A stretch of DNA of 64,000 nt from Trabulsiella guamensis ATCC 49490 (GCF_000734965.1 NZ_JMTB01000094.1:1-64000); one strand, 5' to 3'; numbered from the stretch's first letter, positions 10,091 to 22,676 are shown. Notes: generated from the sequence alone by a model not told the origin. Numbers and translations: made by a program.

Positions 10091-12643
10091 GTGAAGTTCG
10101 TAAAGTATTTATTGATCCTTGCAGTCTGTTGCATTCTGCTGGGAGCAGGCTCGATCTACGGCCTCTACAAATATATAGAGCCGCAACTCCCTGATGTTGC
10201 GACGCTCAAAGACGTGCGTCTGCAAATTCCAATGCAGGTCTACAGCGCGGACGGTGAGCTGATTGCCCAATATGGCGAGAAGCGACGTATTCCGGTCACG
10301 CTGAGTGAAATGCCACCACAACTGGTAAGAGCGTTTATCGCCACCGAAGACAGCCGCTTCTATGAGCATCACGGCGTCGATCCGGTGGGGATTTTCCGTG
10401 CCGCCAGCGTCGCGTTGTTCTCGGGGCACGCCTCACAAGGGGCAAGTACCATCACCCAGCAGCTGGCGCGTAACTTCTTCTTAAGCCCTGAAAAAACGCT
10501 GATGCGTAAAATTAAGGAAGTGTTCCTGGCCGTCCGCATTGAGCAGTTGCTGAATAAAGATGAGATCCTCGAACTCTACCTGAATAAGATCTATCTGGGT
10601 TATCGCGCGTATGGTGTTGGCGCGGCGGCGCAGGTCTATTTTGGCAAATCTGTTGCACAGCTGAACCTCAGCGAAATGGCGATGATTGCCGGTTTGCCAA
10701 AAGCGCCGTCGACCTTTAACCCGCTCTATTCCATGGAGCGTGCCACCGCTCGCCGCAACGTCGTGCTGTCACGCATGCTAAGCGAAGGCTACATCACGCA
10801 GACCCAATACGATCAGGCCATCCGCGAGCCTATCGACGCCAGCTATCACACGCCGGAAATTGCCTTTTCTGCACCCTACCTGACAGAAATGGTGCGTCAG
10901 GAGATGGTCGGACGTTATGGCGAACTGGCTTATGAAGATGGCTATCGCATTTACACCACCATCACCCGCAAGACGCAGCTCGCCGCTCAGGATGCGCTGC
11001 GCAAGAACGTGATGGACTACGACATGCGCCACGGCTATCGCGGCCCGTCAAACGTGTTGTGGAAAGTGGGCGAAGCTGCATGGGACAGCAAGCGCATTAC
11101 TGACTCGCTGAAGAGTCTGCCAATCTACGGGCCGCTCGTTCCTGCGGTGGTAACGGCGGCGAATCCCCAGGAAGCCACGGCGATGATGGCCGACGGCACC
11201 TCGATTTCATTACGTATGGAAGGTATCCGCTGGGCACGTCCCTATCGTTCGGATACTCTGCAGGGCACCACGCCGCGTAAAGTGACAGACGCCGTGCAGA
11301 CAGGCCAGCAGATTTGGGTGCGCCGTGTCGATGACAGCTGGTGGCTGGCACAGGTGCCAGACGTCAACTCTGCGCTGGTCTCCATTAATCCGCAAAACGG
11401 CGCGATTATCGCGCTGGTGGGTGGTTTCGACTTCAACCAGAGTAAGTTTAACCGCGCCACCCAGGCGCTGCGTCAGGTAGGCTCAAACATCAAGCCGTTC
11501 CTCTATACCGCGGCGATGGATAAAGGGCTGACGCTGGCGAGTATTCTCAACGATGTGCCGATTTCCCGCTGGGATGCCGGGGCTGGTTCTGACTGGCGAC
11601 CGAAAAACTCGCCCGCGGAATATGCCGGTCCCATTCGTCTGCGCCAGGGGCTGGGACAGTCGAAAAACGTGGTGATGGTCCGCGCGATGCGCGCAATGGG
11701 CGTTGATTATGCTGCCGAATATTTGCAACGCTTCGGCTTCCCGGCGCAGAACATCGTGCATACCGAATCGCTGGCGCTGGGTTCCGCGTCGTTTACGCCG
11801 CTGCAGGTCGCACGCGGCTATTCGGTGATGGCGAATGGCGGGTTCCTGGTGGATCCCTATTTTATTGCCAAAATCGAGAACGATCAGGGCGGTGTGATTT
11901 TCGAGGCGAAACCGAAAATCGCCTGTGCCGAGTGCAATCTGCCAGTGATTTACGGCGATACCGCGAAATCTGACGTGCTGGAAAACAAAGACGTTGAAGA
12001 CGTCGCCACCTCGCAGGAGCCGCAAAACTCAACAGTGCCAATGCCGCAGCTTGAGCAGGCAAACCAGGCGCTGGTGGCGCAGAGCGGCGGGCAGGAATAT
12101 GCCCCACACGTCATCAGCACACCGCTCGCATTCCTGATTAAAAGCGCGCTGAATACCAACATCTTTGGCGAGCCCGGCTGGCAGGGCACCGGCTGGCGCG
12201 CTGGCCGCGATCTGCAACGCCACGATATCGGCGGCAAGACGGGTACCACCAACAGCTCTAAAGATGCCTGGTTCTCCGGTTACGGCCCGGATGTCGTCAC
12301 GTCGGTATGGATTGGCTTTGACGATCACCGTCGCGATCTGGGGCGCACCACTGCTTCCGGAGCAATCAAAGATCAGATCTCCGGTTATGAAGGCGGTGCC
12401 AAGAGTGCTCAACCAGCCTGGGATGATTTCATGAAAGTCGTGCTGGAAGGTGTGCCGGAACAACCGCTGACCCCGCCGCCGGGTGTGGTGACAATCAACA
12501 TTGATCGCTATACCGGCCAGCTGGCCAGCGGCGGCAACAGCCGTGCGGAATACTTTATCGAGGGAACGCAGCCGACTCATCAGGCGGTGCGTGAAGTGGG
12601 GACCACCATTATCGATAACGGTGAAACCCACGAACTGTTCTGA
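10091..12643 (+). CDS. mrcA: Penicillin-binding protein 1A
   Basis: Bifunctional class A PBP: polymerises lipid II (glycosyltransferase) and cross-links stem peptides (transpeptidase) in the periplasm. With a GTG start at 10091 (VKFVKYLLILAVCC) the protein is 850 residues, as in E. coli; an ATG eight codons earlier (10067) is possible but less likely. Order: membrane helix 4-24; glycosyltransferase with catalytic EDSRFYEHHGVD near residue 88-100; OB-fold insert; transpeptidase with GSNIKPF (nucleophile Ser near 473), SKN near 531 and KTGTTNSS. A strong hairpin follows the stop codon. Confidence 0.97.
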   Translation: MKFVKYLLILAVCCILLGAGSIYGLYKYIEPQLPDVATLKDVRLQIPMQVYSADGELIAQYGEKRRIPVTLSEMPPQLVRAFIATEDSRFYEHHGVDPVGIFRAASVALFSGHASQGASTITQQLARNFFLSPEKTLMRKIKEVFLAVRIEQLLNKDEILELYLNKIYLGYRAYGVGAAAQVYFGKSVAQLNLSEMAMIAGLPKAPSTFNPLYSMERATARRNVVLSRMLSEGYITQTQYDQAIREPIDASYHTPEIAFSAPYLTEMVRQEMVGRYGELAYEDGYRIYTTITRKTQLAAQDALRKNVMDYDMRHGYRGPSNVLWKVGEAAWDSKRITDSLKSLPIYGPLVPAVVTAANPQEATAMMADGTSISLRMEGIRWARPYRSDTLQGTTPRKVTDAVQTGQQIWVRRVDDSWWLAQVPDVNSALVSINPQNGAIIALVGGFDFNQSKFNRATQALRQVGSNIKPFLYTAAMDKGLTLASILNDVPISRWDAGAGSDWRPKNSPAEYAGPIRLRQGLGQSKNVVMVRAMRAMGVDYAAEYLQRFGFPAQNIVHTESLALGSASFTPLQVARGYSVMANGGFLVDPYFIAKIENDQGGVIFEAKPKIACAECNLPVIYGDTAKSDVLENKDVEDVATSQEPQNSTVPMPQLEQANQALVAQSGGQEYAPHVISTPLAFLIKSALNTNIFGEPGWQGTGWRAGRDLQRHDIGGKTGTTNSSKDAWFSGYGPDVVTSVWIGFDDHRRDLGRTTASGAIKDQISGYEGGAKSAQPAWDDFMKVVLEGVPEQPLTPPPGVVTINIDRYTGQLASGGNSRAEYFIEGTQPTHQAVREVGTTIIDNGETHELF

Positions 12644-12645
12644 TT

Positions 12646-12672
12646 AAAAAAGGCGCCGCTGGCGCCTTTTTT
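12646..12672. terminator. Bidirectional terminator mrcA / nudE
   Basis: Perfect GGCGCC-GCT-GGCGCC stem-loop (12652-12666) with a run of A on the left and of T on the right, so it can end transcription of mrcA (plus) and of nudE (minus), whose stops face each other. Confidence 0.9.
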
Positions 12673-12682
12673 CTTACCCTGT

Positions 12683-13243
12683 TTACAACCGCCCCTGCGC
12701 TTTCAGCCATTCCCGGACGAGGAACAGCGCGCTGACGTTGCGGGCTTCGTTGAAATCAGGCTCCTCCAGCAACTCCATCACATTCGCCAGCGGCCAGCGG
12801 ACCTGCGGCAGTGGCTCGGGTTCATCGCCTGGCAACGATTCCGGGTAGAGGTTTTCTGCCACCACGATATTCATTTTGCTGGAGAAATAAGACGGCGCCA
12901 TACTCAGCTTCTTCAGAAACGTCAGATCCTGCGCACCAAAGCCCACCTCTTCTTTCAGTTCACGATTCGCCGCTTCGAAAACGGTTTCGCCTGGATCGAT
13001 CAACCCTTTTGAAAACCCCAGTTCGTAGGATTCAGTTCCGACTGCATACTCACGGATCAGGATCAGGTGGTCATCAACAATCGGCACGATCATTACCGCT
13101 TCCCGGCTCGACGGACGCATACGTTCATAAACGCGACGCACACCATTGCTGAACTCCAGATCCACACTTTCGACGTTAAAAAGACGCGAGCGTGCAACGG
13201 TTTCGACATTGAGGATAGTGGGCTTCTGTAATGATTTGCTCAT
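12683..13243 (-). CDS. nudE: ADP compounds hydrolase NudE (Nudix)
   Basis: Cytoplasmic Nudix hydrolase that cleaves ADP-ribose, NADH and diadenosine polyphosphates. The 186-residue protein has a canonical Nudix box at residues 80-102, with the metal-binding core REL-KEEVGF preserved, and a beta-rich N-terminal domain. It is convergent with mrcA and divergent from igaA, the same neighbourhood as in E. coli. Nothing unusual was seen. Confidence 0.95.
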   Translation of the reverse strand: MSKSLQKPTILNVETVARSRLFNVESVDLEFSNGVRRVYERMRPSSREAVMIVPIVDDHLILIREYAVGTESYELGFSKGLIDPGETVFEAANRELKEEVGFGAQDLTFLKKLSMAPSYFSSKMNIVVAENLYPESLPGDEPEPLPQVRWPLANVMELLEEPDFNEARNVSALFLVREWLKAQGRL

Positions 13244-13563
13244 TGTGATGGGTCTTTGCAGTGATGACAGGCATCATTGTGCGACAGGCTGCACGGTTTC
13301 GGCAATCCAAATTGCCGTTTATTTACATTTTCGCAACCTATTTTATCAATCCCTAATTACACACAAAAGTCAAGAGGTTGAAATCGAATTGAGAATTTGC
13401 TGATATTCCCCAAGGGATTGCTCTGGTAAGCTCGCGAATTGCGATTAAGTGCAATTAACCTTTCAAGATCTACGCGATACGTGCCGATAGCTACCTACGG
13501 GCTCACGTTAACTGTAACTATGCAACCAACGAAACCTGTAAGAATAAGTAAGATAGGAAACGC
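13244..13563. other. Intergenic region nudE-igaA
   Basis: 320 bases between divergent genes. No gene or convincing structured RNA seen. It is AT-richer than its surroundings and must contain both promoters; the last 20 bases hold a purine-rich site before the igaA ATG. A TAAGTAAGATAGG-like stretch directly precedes the start. Confidence 0.5.
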
Positions 13564-15693
13564 ATGGGCACCTTTTTAATCTTCTTCGTTGTATTACTGG
13601 CCTGCGGTCTGGTGGCGGGATGGTTTTTCCTGCATCGGCCACAACGTCGCCGCTTACCCTGGCTGCACGCGTTTACCGGCGCGGCCTCGCGTAAGCTGAC
13701 CGAAGAAGAACGCACCGCGGTTGAAAATTACCTCGATGGATTGAGCCGCGTTCAGCAGGTTCCGGCATCGGGTGCCAGCGTCGCGCCGGTAGCGATGACC
13801 CTTAACGCACAGAGCGGCACGGTCTATTCCGTCACGCAGTCCATTACCCGCTACGGTATCACCACCGACGATCCCAACAAATGGCGCTACTTTCTCGACG
13901 CCGTTGAAGTTCATCTGCCCCCGTTCTGGGAGCAGTACATCAATGATGAAAACAATGTTGAACTGATTTATACCGACTCGCTGCCGCTGGTTATTTCTCT
14001 CAATGGTCATACGCTGGCCGACTACCGTCATGAAGCCCACAAATATGCACTGGAGAAAACCTCGTCTACGCAGGCTTCGATTCGTGGTGAAGAGAGCGAA
14101 CAAATTGAGCTGCTGAATATTCGCCAGGAAACCCGCGAAGAACACGCTCTCAGCCGCCCGGACGGGTTGCGCGAAGCGGTGTTAATTGTCGGCGCGTTTC
14201 TGCTCGCCTATTTTTGCCTGCTGGCACCAGACGTGTTCGTTCCATGGCTACTCGGCGGCGCTATTCTGCTCTTGCTGGCAGGGCTATGGGGACTGTTTGC
14301 TCCTCCGGCGAAAACCACGCTGCGCGAAATCCACTGTCTGCGCGGTACGCCGAAACGCTGGGGACTGTTTGGCGAAAACAATCAGGAGCAGCTCAATAAC
14401 ATTTCGCTGGGCATTATTGATCTGATCTATCCCCGTCACTGGCAGCCGTGGATTGTGAACGACCTCGGGCAGCAAACCGACATTGATATTTACCTCGACC
14501 GAAATGTGGTGCGTCAGGGGCGCTTTTTATCACTGCATGATGAAGTGCGCAATTTCCCCTTACAGCACTGGCTGCGCAGCGCGGTCATTGCGGGCGGCGC
14601 GCTGTTAGTGGTGGTGATGCTGTGGGTCAGCGTTCCTCTCAATATGCCGTTTAAGTTCACGCTGTCATGGCTGAAAGGCGCGCAGACGATTGAAGCCACC
14701 ACCGTGAACCAACTGGAGGATTCCGGTCTGCGCGTTGGCGATACACTGCGCATTCGCGGCACCGGGATGTGTAATATCCATTCGCCAGGCAGCTGGACCG
14801 CGCAGGAAAACTCGCCGTTCATGCCGTTTGATTGCTCGCAGATCATCTGGAACGACGCGCCGCCGCTGCCGCTGCCGGAATCTGAAACCGTCACCAAAGC
14901 CACAGCTCTGGTGCAGGCAGTGAACCGTCAGTTGCATCCGTCGCCGGATGACAGCTCGCGCGTCAGTCCGGCACTGCGCTCCGCCATTCAAAAGTCAGGA
15001 ATGGTACTGCTGGATGACTTCGCGGATATCGTTCTGAAAACGCAGGATCTCTGTTCCGGTGGCGATGAGTGCGTGCGCCTTAAAACAGCACTGGTGAACC
15101 TCGGTAATACCAAAGACTGGGAAGCGCTGACCCGTCGCGCCAGCTCCGGCAAGCTGGACGGGGTGAATGTTCTGCTCCGCCCGGTCAGCGCCGAATCGCT
15201 GGATAGTCTGGTCATTTCCTCCACCGCGCCGTTTGTGATGCGTGAAACCGCACGCGCGGCGCAGGCATTGAACAGCCCGGCCCCTGGCGGATTCCTCATC
15301 AGTAGCGATGAAGGCAGCGATCTGGTCTCTCAACCCTATCCGTCTGTCACACTTTATGATTATCCCGCCCACGAGCAGTGGGGCGAATTCCAGCGGCTGG
15401 CGCAAATGCTGATGCATACGCCATTCAAAGCAGAAGGGATTGTCACCAATCTTTATACCGACGCCAACGGCACCCGCCACGTGAACTTACACCGCATCCC
15501 AGACAGCGCTGCGCTGTGGCGTTACATCGGTACTACACTTCTGATGCTGGCGATGCTCGCTTGTGCTGTCTACAGCGGTATTCAGGCCATCCGCCGGTAT
15601 CAGCGTCACCGCACGCGCCTGGAAGAGATCCATAAATATTACGAGAGCTGCCACAATCCGGTTCTCCTCCCTTCTCAGGAAGCACACGACTAG
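13564..15693 (+). CDS. igaA: Rcs phosphorelay inhibitor IgaA (YrfF)
   Basis: Inner-membrane protein that holds the Rcs envelope-stress phosphorelay in check; in Salmonella and E. coli it is essential unless rcs is inactive. The 709-residue product has an N-terminal helix (about 4-22), a cytoplasmic domain, a helix pair at about 207-245, another helix near 341-360, a large periplasmic domain with several Cys, and a last helix near 656-676 followed by a short basic tail. Length is within two residues of the E. coli protein. Upstream of yrfG in the same direction. Confidence 0.94.
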   Translation: MGTFLIFFVVLLACGLVAGWFFLHRPQRRRLPWLHAFTGAASRKLTEEERTAVENYLDGLSRVQQVPASGASVAPVAMTLNAQSGTVYSVTQSITRYGITTDDPNKWRYFLDAVEVHLPPFWEQYINDENNVELIYTDSLPLVISLNGHTLADYRHEAHKYALEKTSSTQASIRGEESEQIELLNIRQETREEHALSRPDGLREAVLIVGAFLLAYFCLLAPDVFVPWLLGGAILLLLAGLWGLFAPPAKTTLREIHCLRGTPKRWGLFGENNQEQLNNISLGIIDLIYPRHWQPWIVNDLGQQTDIDIYLDRNVVRQGRFLSLHDEVRNFPLQHWLRSAVIAGGALLVVVMLWVSVPLNMPFKFTLSWLKGAQTIEATTVNQLEDSGLRVGDTLRIRGTGMCNIHSPGSWTAQENSPFMPFDCSQIIWNDAPPLPLPESETVTKATALVQAVNRQLHPSPDDSSRVSPALRSAIQKSGMVLLDDFADIVLKTQDLCSGGDECVRLKTALVNLGNTKDWEALTRRASSGKLDGVNVLLRPVSAESLDSLVISSTAPFVMRETARAAQALNSPAPGGFLISSDEGSDLVSQPYPSVTLYDYPAHEQWGEFQRLAQMLMHTPFKAEGIVTNLYTDANGTRHVNLHRIPDSAALWRYIGTTLLMLAMLACAVYSGIQAIRRYQRHRTRLEEIHKYYESCHNPVLLPSQEAHD

Positions 15694-15753
15694 CACCAGA
15701 GCGCGGCAGGTTATGATACCCTGTCGCGCACTGCTTCTCGCTGGAGTTTCACC

Positions 15754-16431
15754 ATGCATTTTGACATCGCCTGGCAGGAGGTTGATACCGTCCTGTTAGA
15801 TATGGACGGCACACTGCTCGACCTCGCGTTTGACAATCATTTCTGGCAAAAACTGGTGCCTGAAACTTATGGCGCCCTGCATGGCATCAGCGCGGATGAA
15901 GCCCAGGCGGTGATCCGCAAGGAATATCACGCCGTTCAGCATACGCTAAACTGGTACTGTCTGGATTACTGGAGCGAGCGGCTCGGTCTGGACATTTGTG
16001 CGATGACTACCGCCCAGGGGCCGCAAGCGGTGCTGCGCGACGACACCGAGCCGTTTCTTGATGCGCTGAAAGCCAGCGGCAAACGCCGTATTTTGCTGAC
16101 CAACGCGCATCCGCACAATCTGGCGGTGAAACTGGAGCATACGGGGCTTGCATCGCACCTTGATTTATTACTTTCCACCCACACATTTGGTTATCCGAAA
16201 GAGGATCAGCGGTTGTGGCAGGCGGTAGCGGAAGAGACTGGACTTTCTGCGCATAAAACGCTGTTTATCGATGACAGTGAACCCATTCTGGATGCGGCTG
16301 CCCGGTTTGGCATTCGTTATTGTCTGGGCGTGACGAACCCCGATTCCGGGCTGGCGGAAAAACAGTATCTGCGCCACCCGGGGCTGAATGATTACCGTCG
16401 GCTGATCCCCTCACTCACTGAAAAGGAGTGA
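15754..16431 (+). CDS. yrfG: GMP/IMP nucleotidase YrfG (HAD family)
   Basis: HAD-like phosphatase reported in E. coli to act on purine nucleotides. The 225-residue protein has LLDMDGTLLDLAFDN near residues 14-28 (motif I DMDGT), LLTNAHPHNL (motif II), the Lys of FGYPKEDQ (motif III) and FIDDSEPILDAA (motif IV). It starts 60 bases after igaA and its TGA is directly followed by the hslR start, so yrfG-hslR-hslO look like one operon. Confidence 0.94.
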   Translation: MHFDIAWQEVDTVLLDMDGTLLDLAFDNHFWQKLVPETYGALHGISADEAQAVIRKEYHAVQHTLNWYCLDYWSERLGLDICAMTTAQGPQAVLRDDTEPFLDALKASGKRRILLTNAHPHNLAVKLEHTGLASHLDLLLSTHTFGYPKEDQRLWQAVAEETGLSAHKTLFIDDSEPILDAAARFGIRYCLGVTNPDSGLAEKQYLRHPGLNDYRRLIPSLTEKE

Positions 16432-16433
16432 CC

Positions 16434-16835
16434 ATGAAAGAGAAACCCACTGAGGCTGTCAGGCTCGACAAGTGGCTCTGGGCCGCCCGCTTTTACAAAA
16501 CGCGCGCGCTGGCCAGGGAAATGGTGGATGGCGGCAAAGTGCACTACAACGGCCAGCGAAGCAAGCCGAGCAAAGTGGTGGAACTCAATGCCGTGCTGAC
16601 GCTACGCCAGGGCAATGACGAACGCACTGTGGTGATTAAGGGCATTACTGAGCAACGACGCCCCGCAAGCGAAGCGGTCACGTTGTATGAAGAGACACCT
16701 GAAAGCATCGAAAAGCGCGAGAAAATGGCGCAGGCGCGGAAGTTGAACGCGCTGACGATGCCGCATCCCGACAGGCGACCGGACAAAAAAGAGCGGCGCG
16801 ACCTGATGAGATTTAAGCATGGTGAGAATGAATAA
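16434..16835 (+). CDS. hslR: Heat-shock protein Hsp15 (ribosome recycling)
   Basis: S4-domain RNA-binding heat-shock protein that binds free 50S subunits carrying a nascent chain and helps them recycle. The 133-residue protein begins MKEKPTEAVRLDKWLWAARF; RLDKWLWAARFYKTR is the S4 alpha-L motif. The C-terminal part is highly basic (PDRRPDKKERRDLMRFKHG). I chose the ATG at 16434, eight bases after AAAAGGAG, over a GTG two codons earlier that overlaps the end of yrfG. It lies between yrfG and hslO. Confidence 0.95.
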   Translation: MKEKPTEAVRLDKWLWAARFYKTRALAREMVDGGKVHYNGQRSKPSKVVELNAVLTLRQGNDERTVVIKGITEQRRPASEAVTLYEETPESIEKREKMAQARKLNALTMPHPDRRPDKKERRDLMRFKHGENE

Positions 16836-16859
16836 TTGTCACCCGTAAGAGAGAAAATT

Positions 16860-17738
16860 ATGACGCAACACGATCAACTACACCGCTATCTGTTTGAAAA
16901 TTATGCCGTACGCGGTGAACTGGTGACAGTCTCTGAAACACTGGATCAGATCCTCGCCAACCACAATTACCCGCAGCCGGTGAAAAACGTGCTGTCTGAG
17001 CTGCTGGTTGCCACCAGTCTGCTGACCGCTACGCTGAAATTTGCCGGTGATATTACCGTTCAGTTGCAGGGTGATGGCCCGATGACGCTGGCGGTGATCA
17101 ACGGCGACAATAATCAGCAGCTGCGCGGTGTGGCTCGCGTCCAGGGCGATATCCCGGAAGATGCGTCACTGAAAACGCTGGTAGGTAATGGTTATCTGGT
17201 GATCACCATCTCCCCGGACGAAGGCGAACGCTATCAGGGTGTCGTCGGTCTGGAAGGCGAGACGCTGGCGGAATGCCTGGAAGATTACTTCCTGCGCTCT
17301 GAGCAGTTGCCAACGCGCCTGATCATTCGTACCGGGGAACATGACGGCAAACCGGCAGCAGGCGGCATGCTGCTTCAGGTGATGCCAGCGCAGAATGCGC
17401 AGGCGGCAGATTTCGAACATCTGGTGGCGCTGACCGACACCATCAAAGCCGAAGAACTTTTCTCGCTGCCTGCGAACGACGTGCTGTGGCGCCTGTATCA
17501 CGAAGAAGAAGTGACGGTCTACGATCCGCAGGGCGTGGAATTCAAATGCACCTGCTCACGCGAACGTTGTGCTGACGCGCTGAAGACGCTGCCGGAGGAA
17601 GAAATTAACAGCATCCTGGCGGACGAAGGCGAGATCGACATGCATTGTGATTACTGCGGTAACCACTATGTTTTTAACGCCATGGACATCGCAGAAATTC
17701 GGAATAACTCCGCGCCGGCAGATCCACAAATACATTGA
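16860..17738 (+). CDS. hslO: Redox-regulated chaperone Hsp33
   Basis: Holdase chaperone switched on by oxidation plus unfolding: zinc is released when the C-terminal cysteines form disulfides. The 292-residue product has the four zinc ligands in the right arrangement, CTC in [10 protein letters not shown] near residues 232-234 and CDYC near 265-268. The frame extends to a TTG at 16836 directly after the hslR stop, but the ATG at 16860 follows GAGAGAA at good spacing and gives the family length. A long hairpin follows about 20 bases after the stop. Confidence 0.96.
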   Translation: MTQHDQLHRYLFENYAVRGELVTVSETLDQILANHNYPQPVKNVLSELLVATSLLTATLKFAGDITVQLQGDGPMTLAVINGDNNQQLRGVARVQGDIPEDASLKTLVGNGYLVITISPDEGERYQGVVGLEGETLAECLEDYFLRSEQLPTRLIIRTGEHDGKPAAGGMLLQVMPAQNAQAADFEHLVALTDTIKAEELFSLPANDVLWRLYHEEEVTVYDPQGVEFKCTCSRERCADALKTLPEEEINSILADEGEIDMHCDYCGNHYVFNAMDIAEIRNNSAPADPQIH

Positions 17739-18122
17739 TCGCCGAAACCCTGGCATACTCTCCTTCTCTTACCGATGTAGAGAAGGAGATTCTCGTTTTT
17801 TTTGCCAGAATCCCATGCTATTGCCGCGACGTGAATCGATTCTCATTGAAAGTCTTTCGTTAATTTCTTTCATGAATGCGATTACCTTCACATTAATTTA
17901 GATAATTACACCAATTTTTAACCAATTAAGAACATTTCCCCCAATTAAATAGCGATTCCTGCCATAATGCGTAACCCTTGTGAAAGGAGTTACAGGGTTT
18001 TTCGTCAAAAAAACCAGATAAAGTCTGGGGGCCGGATGCGCAAATCTATGAGCCTGGTCGCGGTCAAAAACCCTCTACAACCCTACAATCATTGGCAGTA
18101 ATATTGGCTAAGGAGCAGTGAA
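17739..18122. other. Intergenic region hslO-pckA
   Basis: 384 bases without a gene. It holds the hslO hairpin (17760-17803), an AT-rich stretch at about 17830-17960 and a GC-richer pckA leader at about 17980-18110 with a Shine-Dalgarno AAGGAG at 18111-18116. In E. coli yhgE occupies this interval; no remnant of it is recognisable. Confidence 0.6.
17760..17803 (+). terminator. hslO hairpin, likely terminator
   Basis: Perfect 9-bp stem CTCCTTCTC (17760-17768) / GAGAAGGAG (17780-17788) with an 11-base loop. A run of eight T starts seven bases after the stem (17796-17803), slightly further than in a textbook terminator. Confidence 0.6.
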
Positions 18123-19742
18123 ATGCGCGTTAAAGGTTTAACCCCGCAGGATCTCAAGGCTTATGGAATCAACGACGTTCATGATATCGTTTACAACCCC
18201 GACTACGATACGTTGTATCAGGAAGAGCTCAATCCCAACCTGGAAGGTTACGAGCGTGGAGTGTTAACGAATCTTGGTGCTATCGCCGTCGACACGGGTA
18301 TTTTTACCGGCCGTTCGCCGAAAGATAAGTATATTGTTCGTGATGAAACCACCCGCGATACCGTCTGGTGGTCCGATAAAGGCAAAGGAAAAAACGACAA
18401 CAAACCGCTCTCCCCGGAAACGTGGAAGCACCTGAAAGGTCTGGTCACTCATCAGCTTTCCGGTAAGCGTTTGTTCGTGGTTGATGCTTATTGTGGTGCG
18501 AATGAAGACACCCGTCTTTCTGTTCGCTTTATCACTGAAGTAGCCTGGCAGGCTCACTTCGTGAAGAACATGTTCATCCGCCCCACTGATGACGATCTGG
18601 CGACGTTCAAGCCTGACTTTATCGTCATGAACGGTGCAAAATGCACCAACCCGCAGTGGAAAGAGCAGGGCCTCAATTCTGAAAACTTCGTTGCCTTCAA
18701 CCTGACTGAGCGCATTCAGCTCATCGGGGGAACCTGGTATGGCGGCGAAATGAAGAAAGGCATGTTCTCTATTATGAACTACCTGCTGCCGCTGAAGGGC
18801 ATTGCCTCCATGCACTGCTCTGCCAACGTGGGCGAAAAAGGTGACGTTGCTGTCTTCTTCGGCCTGTCCGGCACCGGCAAAACCACGCTTTCCACCGATC
18901 CGAAACGCCGTCTGATTGGCGATGACGAACACGGCTGGGATGACGACGGGGTCTTCAACTTTGAGGGCGGTTGCTACGCCAAAACCATTCGTCTTTCCGA
19001 AGAGGCTGAGCCTGACATTTTCCACGCTATTCGTCGCGATGCGCTGCTGGAAAACGTCACCGTTCTCGCGGATGGCACTATCGATTTTGACGATGCATCC
19101 AAAACCGAAAACACCCGTGTCTCGTACCCGATTTACCACATTGAAAACATCGTCAAGCCAGTGTCAAAAGCGGGTCACGCTACCAAAGTGATCTTCCTGA
19201 CGGCTGATGCGTTCGGCGTACTGCCGCCGGTCTCTCGTCTGACTGACGACCAGACCCAGTACCATTTCCTCTCAGGCTTTACCGCCAAACTGGCGGGTAC
19301 TGAGCGTGGTGTGACTGAGCCGACACCAACCTTCTCTGCCTGCTTCGGCGCCGCGTTCCTGTCGCTGCACCCGACGCAATACGCAGAAGTGCTGGTGAAA
19401 CGCATGAAGGCATCTGGTGCGAAAGCATATCTGGTGAACACCGGCTGGAACGGGACTGGCAAACGTATCTCCATTAAAGATACGCGCGCGATTATCGATG
19501 CGATTCTGGACGGTTCTCTCGACAACGCAGAAACCTTCACGCTGCCAATGTTTGACCTGCAGATCCCAACCGAGCTGCCGGGCGTGGATACTCATATCCT
19601 CGATCCGCGCAACACCTACGGTTCACCGGAGCAGTGGCAGGAAAAAGCAAACACACTGGCGGCGCTGTTTATCGAGAACTTCGAGAAATATACCGATACC
19701 CCAGCAGGCGAAGCACTGGTCAGTGCCGGACCGAAGCTGTAA
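18123..19742 (+). CDS. pckA: Phosphoenolpyruvate carboxykinase (ATP)
   Basis: Gluconeogenic enzyme that decarboxylates and phosphorylates oxaloacetate to PEP with ATP. The 539-residue product has the family Arg segment [12 protein letters not shown], the metal/substrate stretch [12 protein letters not shown], the P-loop [11 protein letters not shown] near residue 247-257 and the DDEHGWDD metal segment. One residue shorter than the E. coli protein near the N terminus. It has a long untranslated leader region and ends in a hairpin shared with the convergent envZ. Confidence 0.97.
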   Translation: MRVKGLTPQDLKAYGINDVHDIVYNPDYDTLYQEELNPNLEGYERGVLTNLGAIAVDTGIFTGRSPKDKYIVRDETTRDTVWWSDKGKGKNDNKPLSPETWKHLKGLVTHQLSGKRLFVVDAYCGANEDTRLSVRFITEVAWQAHFVKNMFIRPTDDDLATFKPDFIVMNGAKCTNPQWKEQGLNSENFVAFNLTERIQLIGGTWYGGEMKKGMFSIMNYLLPLKGIASMHCSANVGEKGDVAVFFGLSGTGKTTLSTDPKRRLIGDDEHGWDDDGVFNFEGGCYAKTIRLSEEAEPDIFHAIRRDALLENVTVLADGTIDFDDASKTENTRVSYPIYHIENIVKPVSKAGHATKVIFLTADAFGVLPPVSRLTDDQTQYHFLSGFTAKLAGTERGVTEPTPTFSACFGAAFLSLHPTQYAEVLVKRMKASGAKAYLVNTGWNGTGKRISIKDTRAIIDAILDGSLDNAETFTLPMFDLQIPTELPGVDTHILDPRNTYGSPEQWQEKANTLAALFIENFEKYTDTPAGEALVSAGPKL

Positions 19743-19748
19743 GTCATA

Positions 19749-19820
19749 CGTCGGGTGGTGGTGACGCTGCCCGACGCTGAAAGAAAAAGCCGGGTTTGCG
19801 TTATCGCCACCCGGTTTTTT

Positions 19821-19822
<2 letters not shown>
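19749..19822. terminator. pckA / envZ convergent terminator region
   Basis: Two hairpins after pckA: a 7-bp CGTCGGG (19749-19755) / CCCGACG (19770-19776) stem, then CCGGGT (19790-19795) / ACCCGG (19809-19814) followed by eight T and preceded by a run of A, so the second can work in both directions. Confidence 0.85.
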
Positions 19823-21889
<2,067 letters not shown>

Positions 21890-22115
21890 CGTTCTTACTC
21901 CCAAAGGTTCGCTAGTCTTAAAGACTGTATTCTAAAAAAGTGCGCGTCCACGACCAGTTAATTCTGGTATAAATTCTAGTCGAAATTGTTACAAAGCATA
22001 TTTAACAGTAGCTTAACTGCATATTCCATCACATAAATCATTATTAATACTGTCAGTTATGCTTTGTGATACGTTAAATGCGCCACATAAGCATGAACGT
22101 CTGTAAGGCAAGAGT

Positions 22116-22589
22116 ATGAAAACGCCCCTGATTACCCGCGAAGGGTACGAAAAACTAAAGAAAGAGCTGGATTACCTCTGGCGTGAAGAGCGCCCCGAAG
22201 TCACCAAAAAGGTGACGTGGGCTGCAAGCCTCGGCGATCGCAGTGAAAATGCGGATTATCAGTACAACAAAAAGCGTCTGCGTGAAATTGACCGCCGGGT
22301 GCGGTATCTGACCAAATGCCTGGAAAACCTGAAAATCGTTGACTATTCCCCACAACAGGAAGGCAAAGTGTTCTTTGGCGCCTGGGTGGAAATCGAGAAT
22401 GACGATGGCGACCGGAAGCGTTTTCGCATCGTCGGTTACGATGAAATATTTGGACAAAAGGACTACATCTCCATCGATTCGCCGATGGCGCGCGCGTTGC
22501 TGAAAAAAGAGGTGGGTGATCTGGCGGTGGTCAATACACCCGCCGGAGAAGCCAGCTGGTACGTGAACGAGATCGAGTACGTAAAATAG
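22116..22589 (+). CDS. greB: Transcript cleavage factor GreB
   Basis: Binds the secondary channel of RNA polymerase and triggers cleavage of backtracked transcripts. The 157-residue protein has an N-terminal coiled coil whose tip carries GDRSENADYQYNKKRLREID (catalytic acidic pair in the loop at about residue 41-44) and a C-terminal FKBP-like domain. It ends IEYVK, one residue short of the E. coli form as I remember it. Divergent from ompR over 226 bases; tex follows after 87 bases. Confidence 0.96.
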   Translation: MKTPLITREGYEKLKKELDYLWREERPEVTKKVTWAASLGDRSENADYQYNKKRLREIDRRVRYLTKCLENLKIVDYSPQQEGKVFFGAWVEIENDDGDRKRFRIVGYDEIFGQKDYISIDSPMARALLKKEVGDLAVVNTPAGEASWYVNEIEYVK

Positions 22590-22676
22590 TCCGAGAGCGC
22601 CCTCCTCGACTGGCATTTTACCGTGTCAGTCCGTATAACTATCCCCTGATTTTTTATTGCTACAGATGACAAAGCC

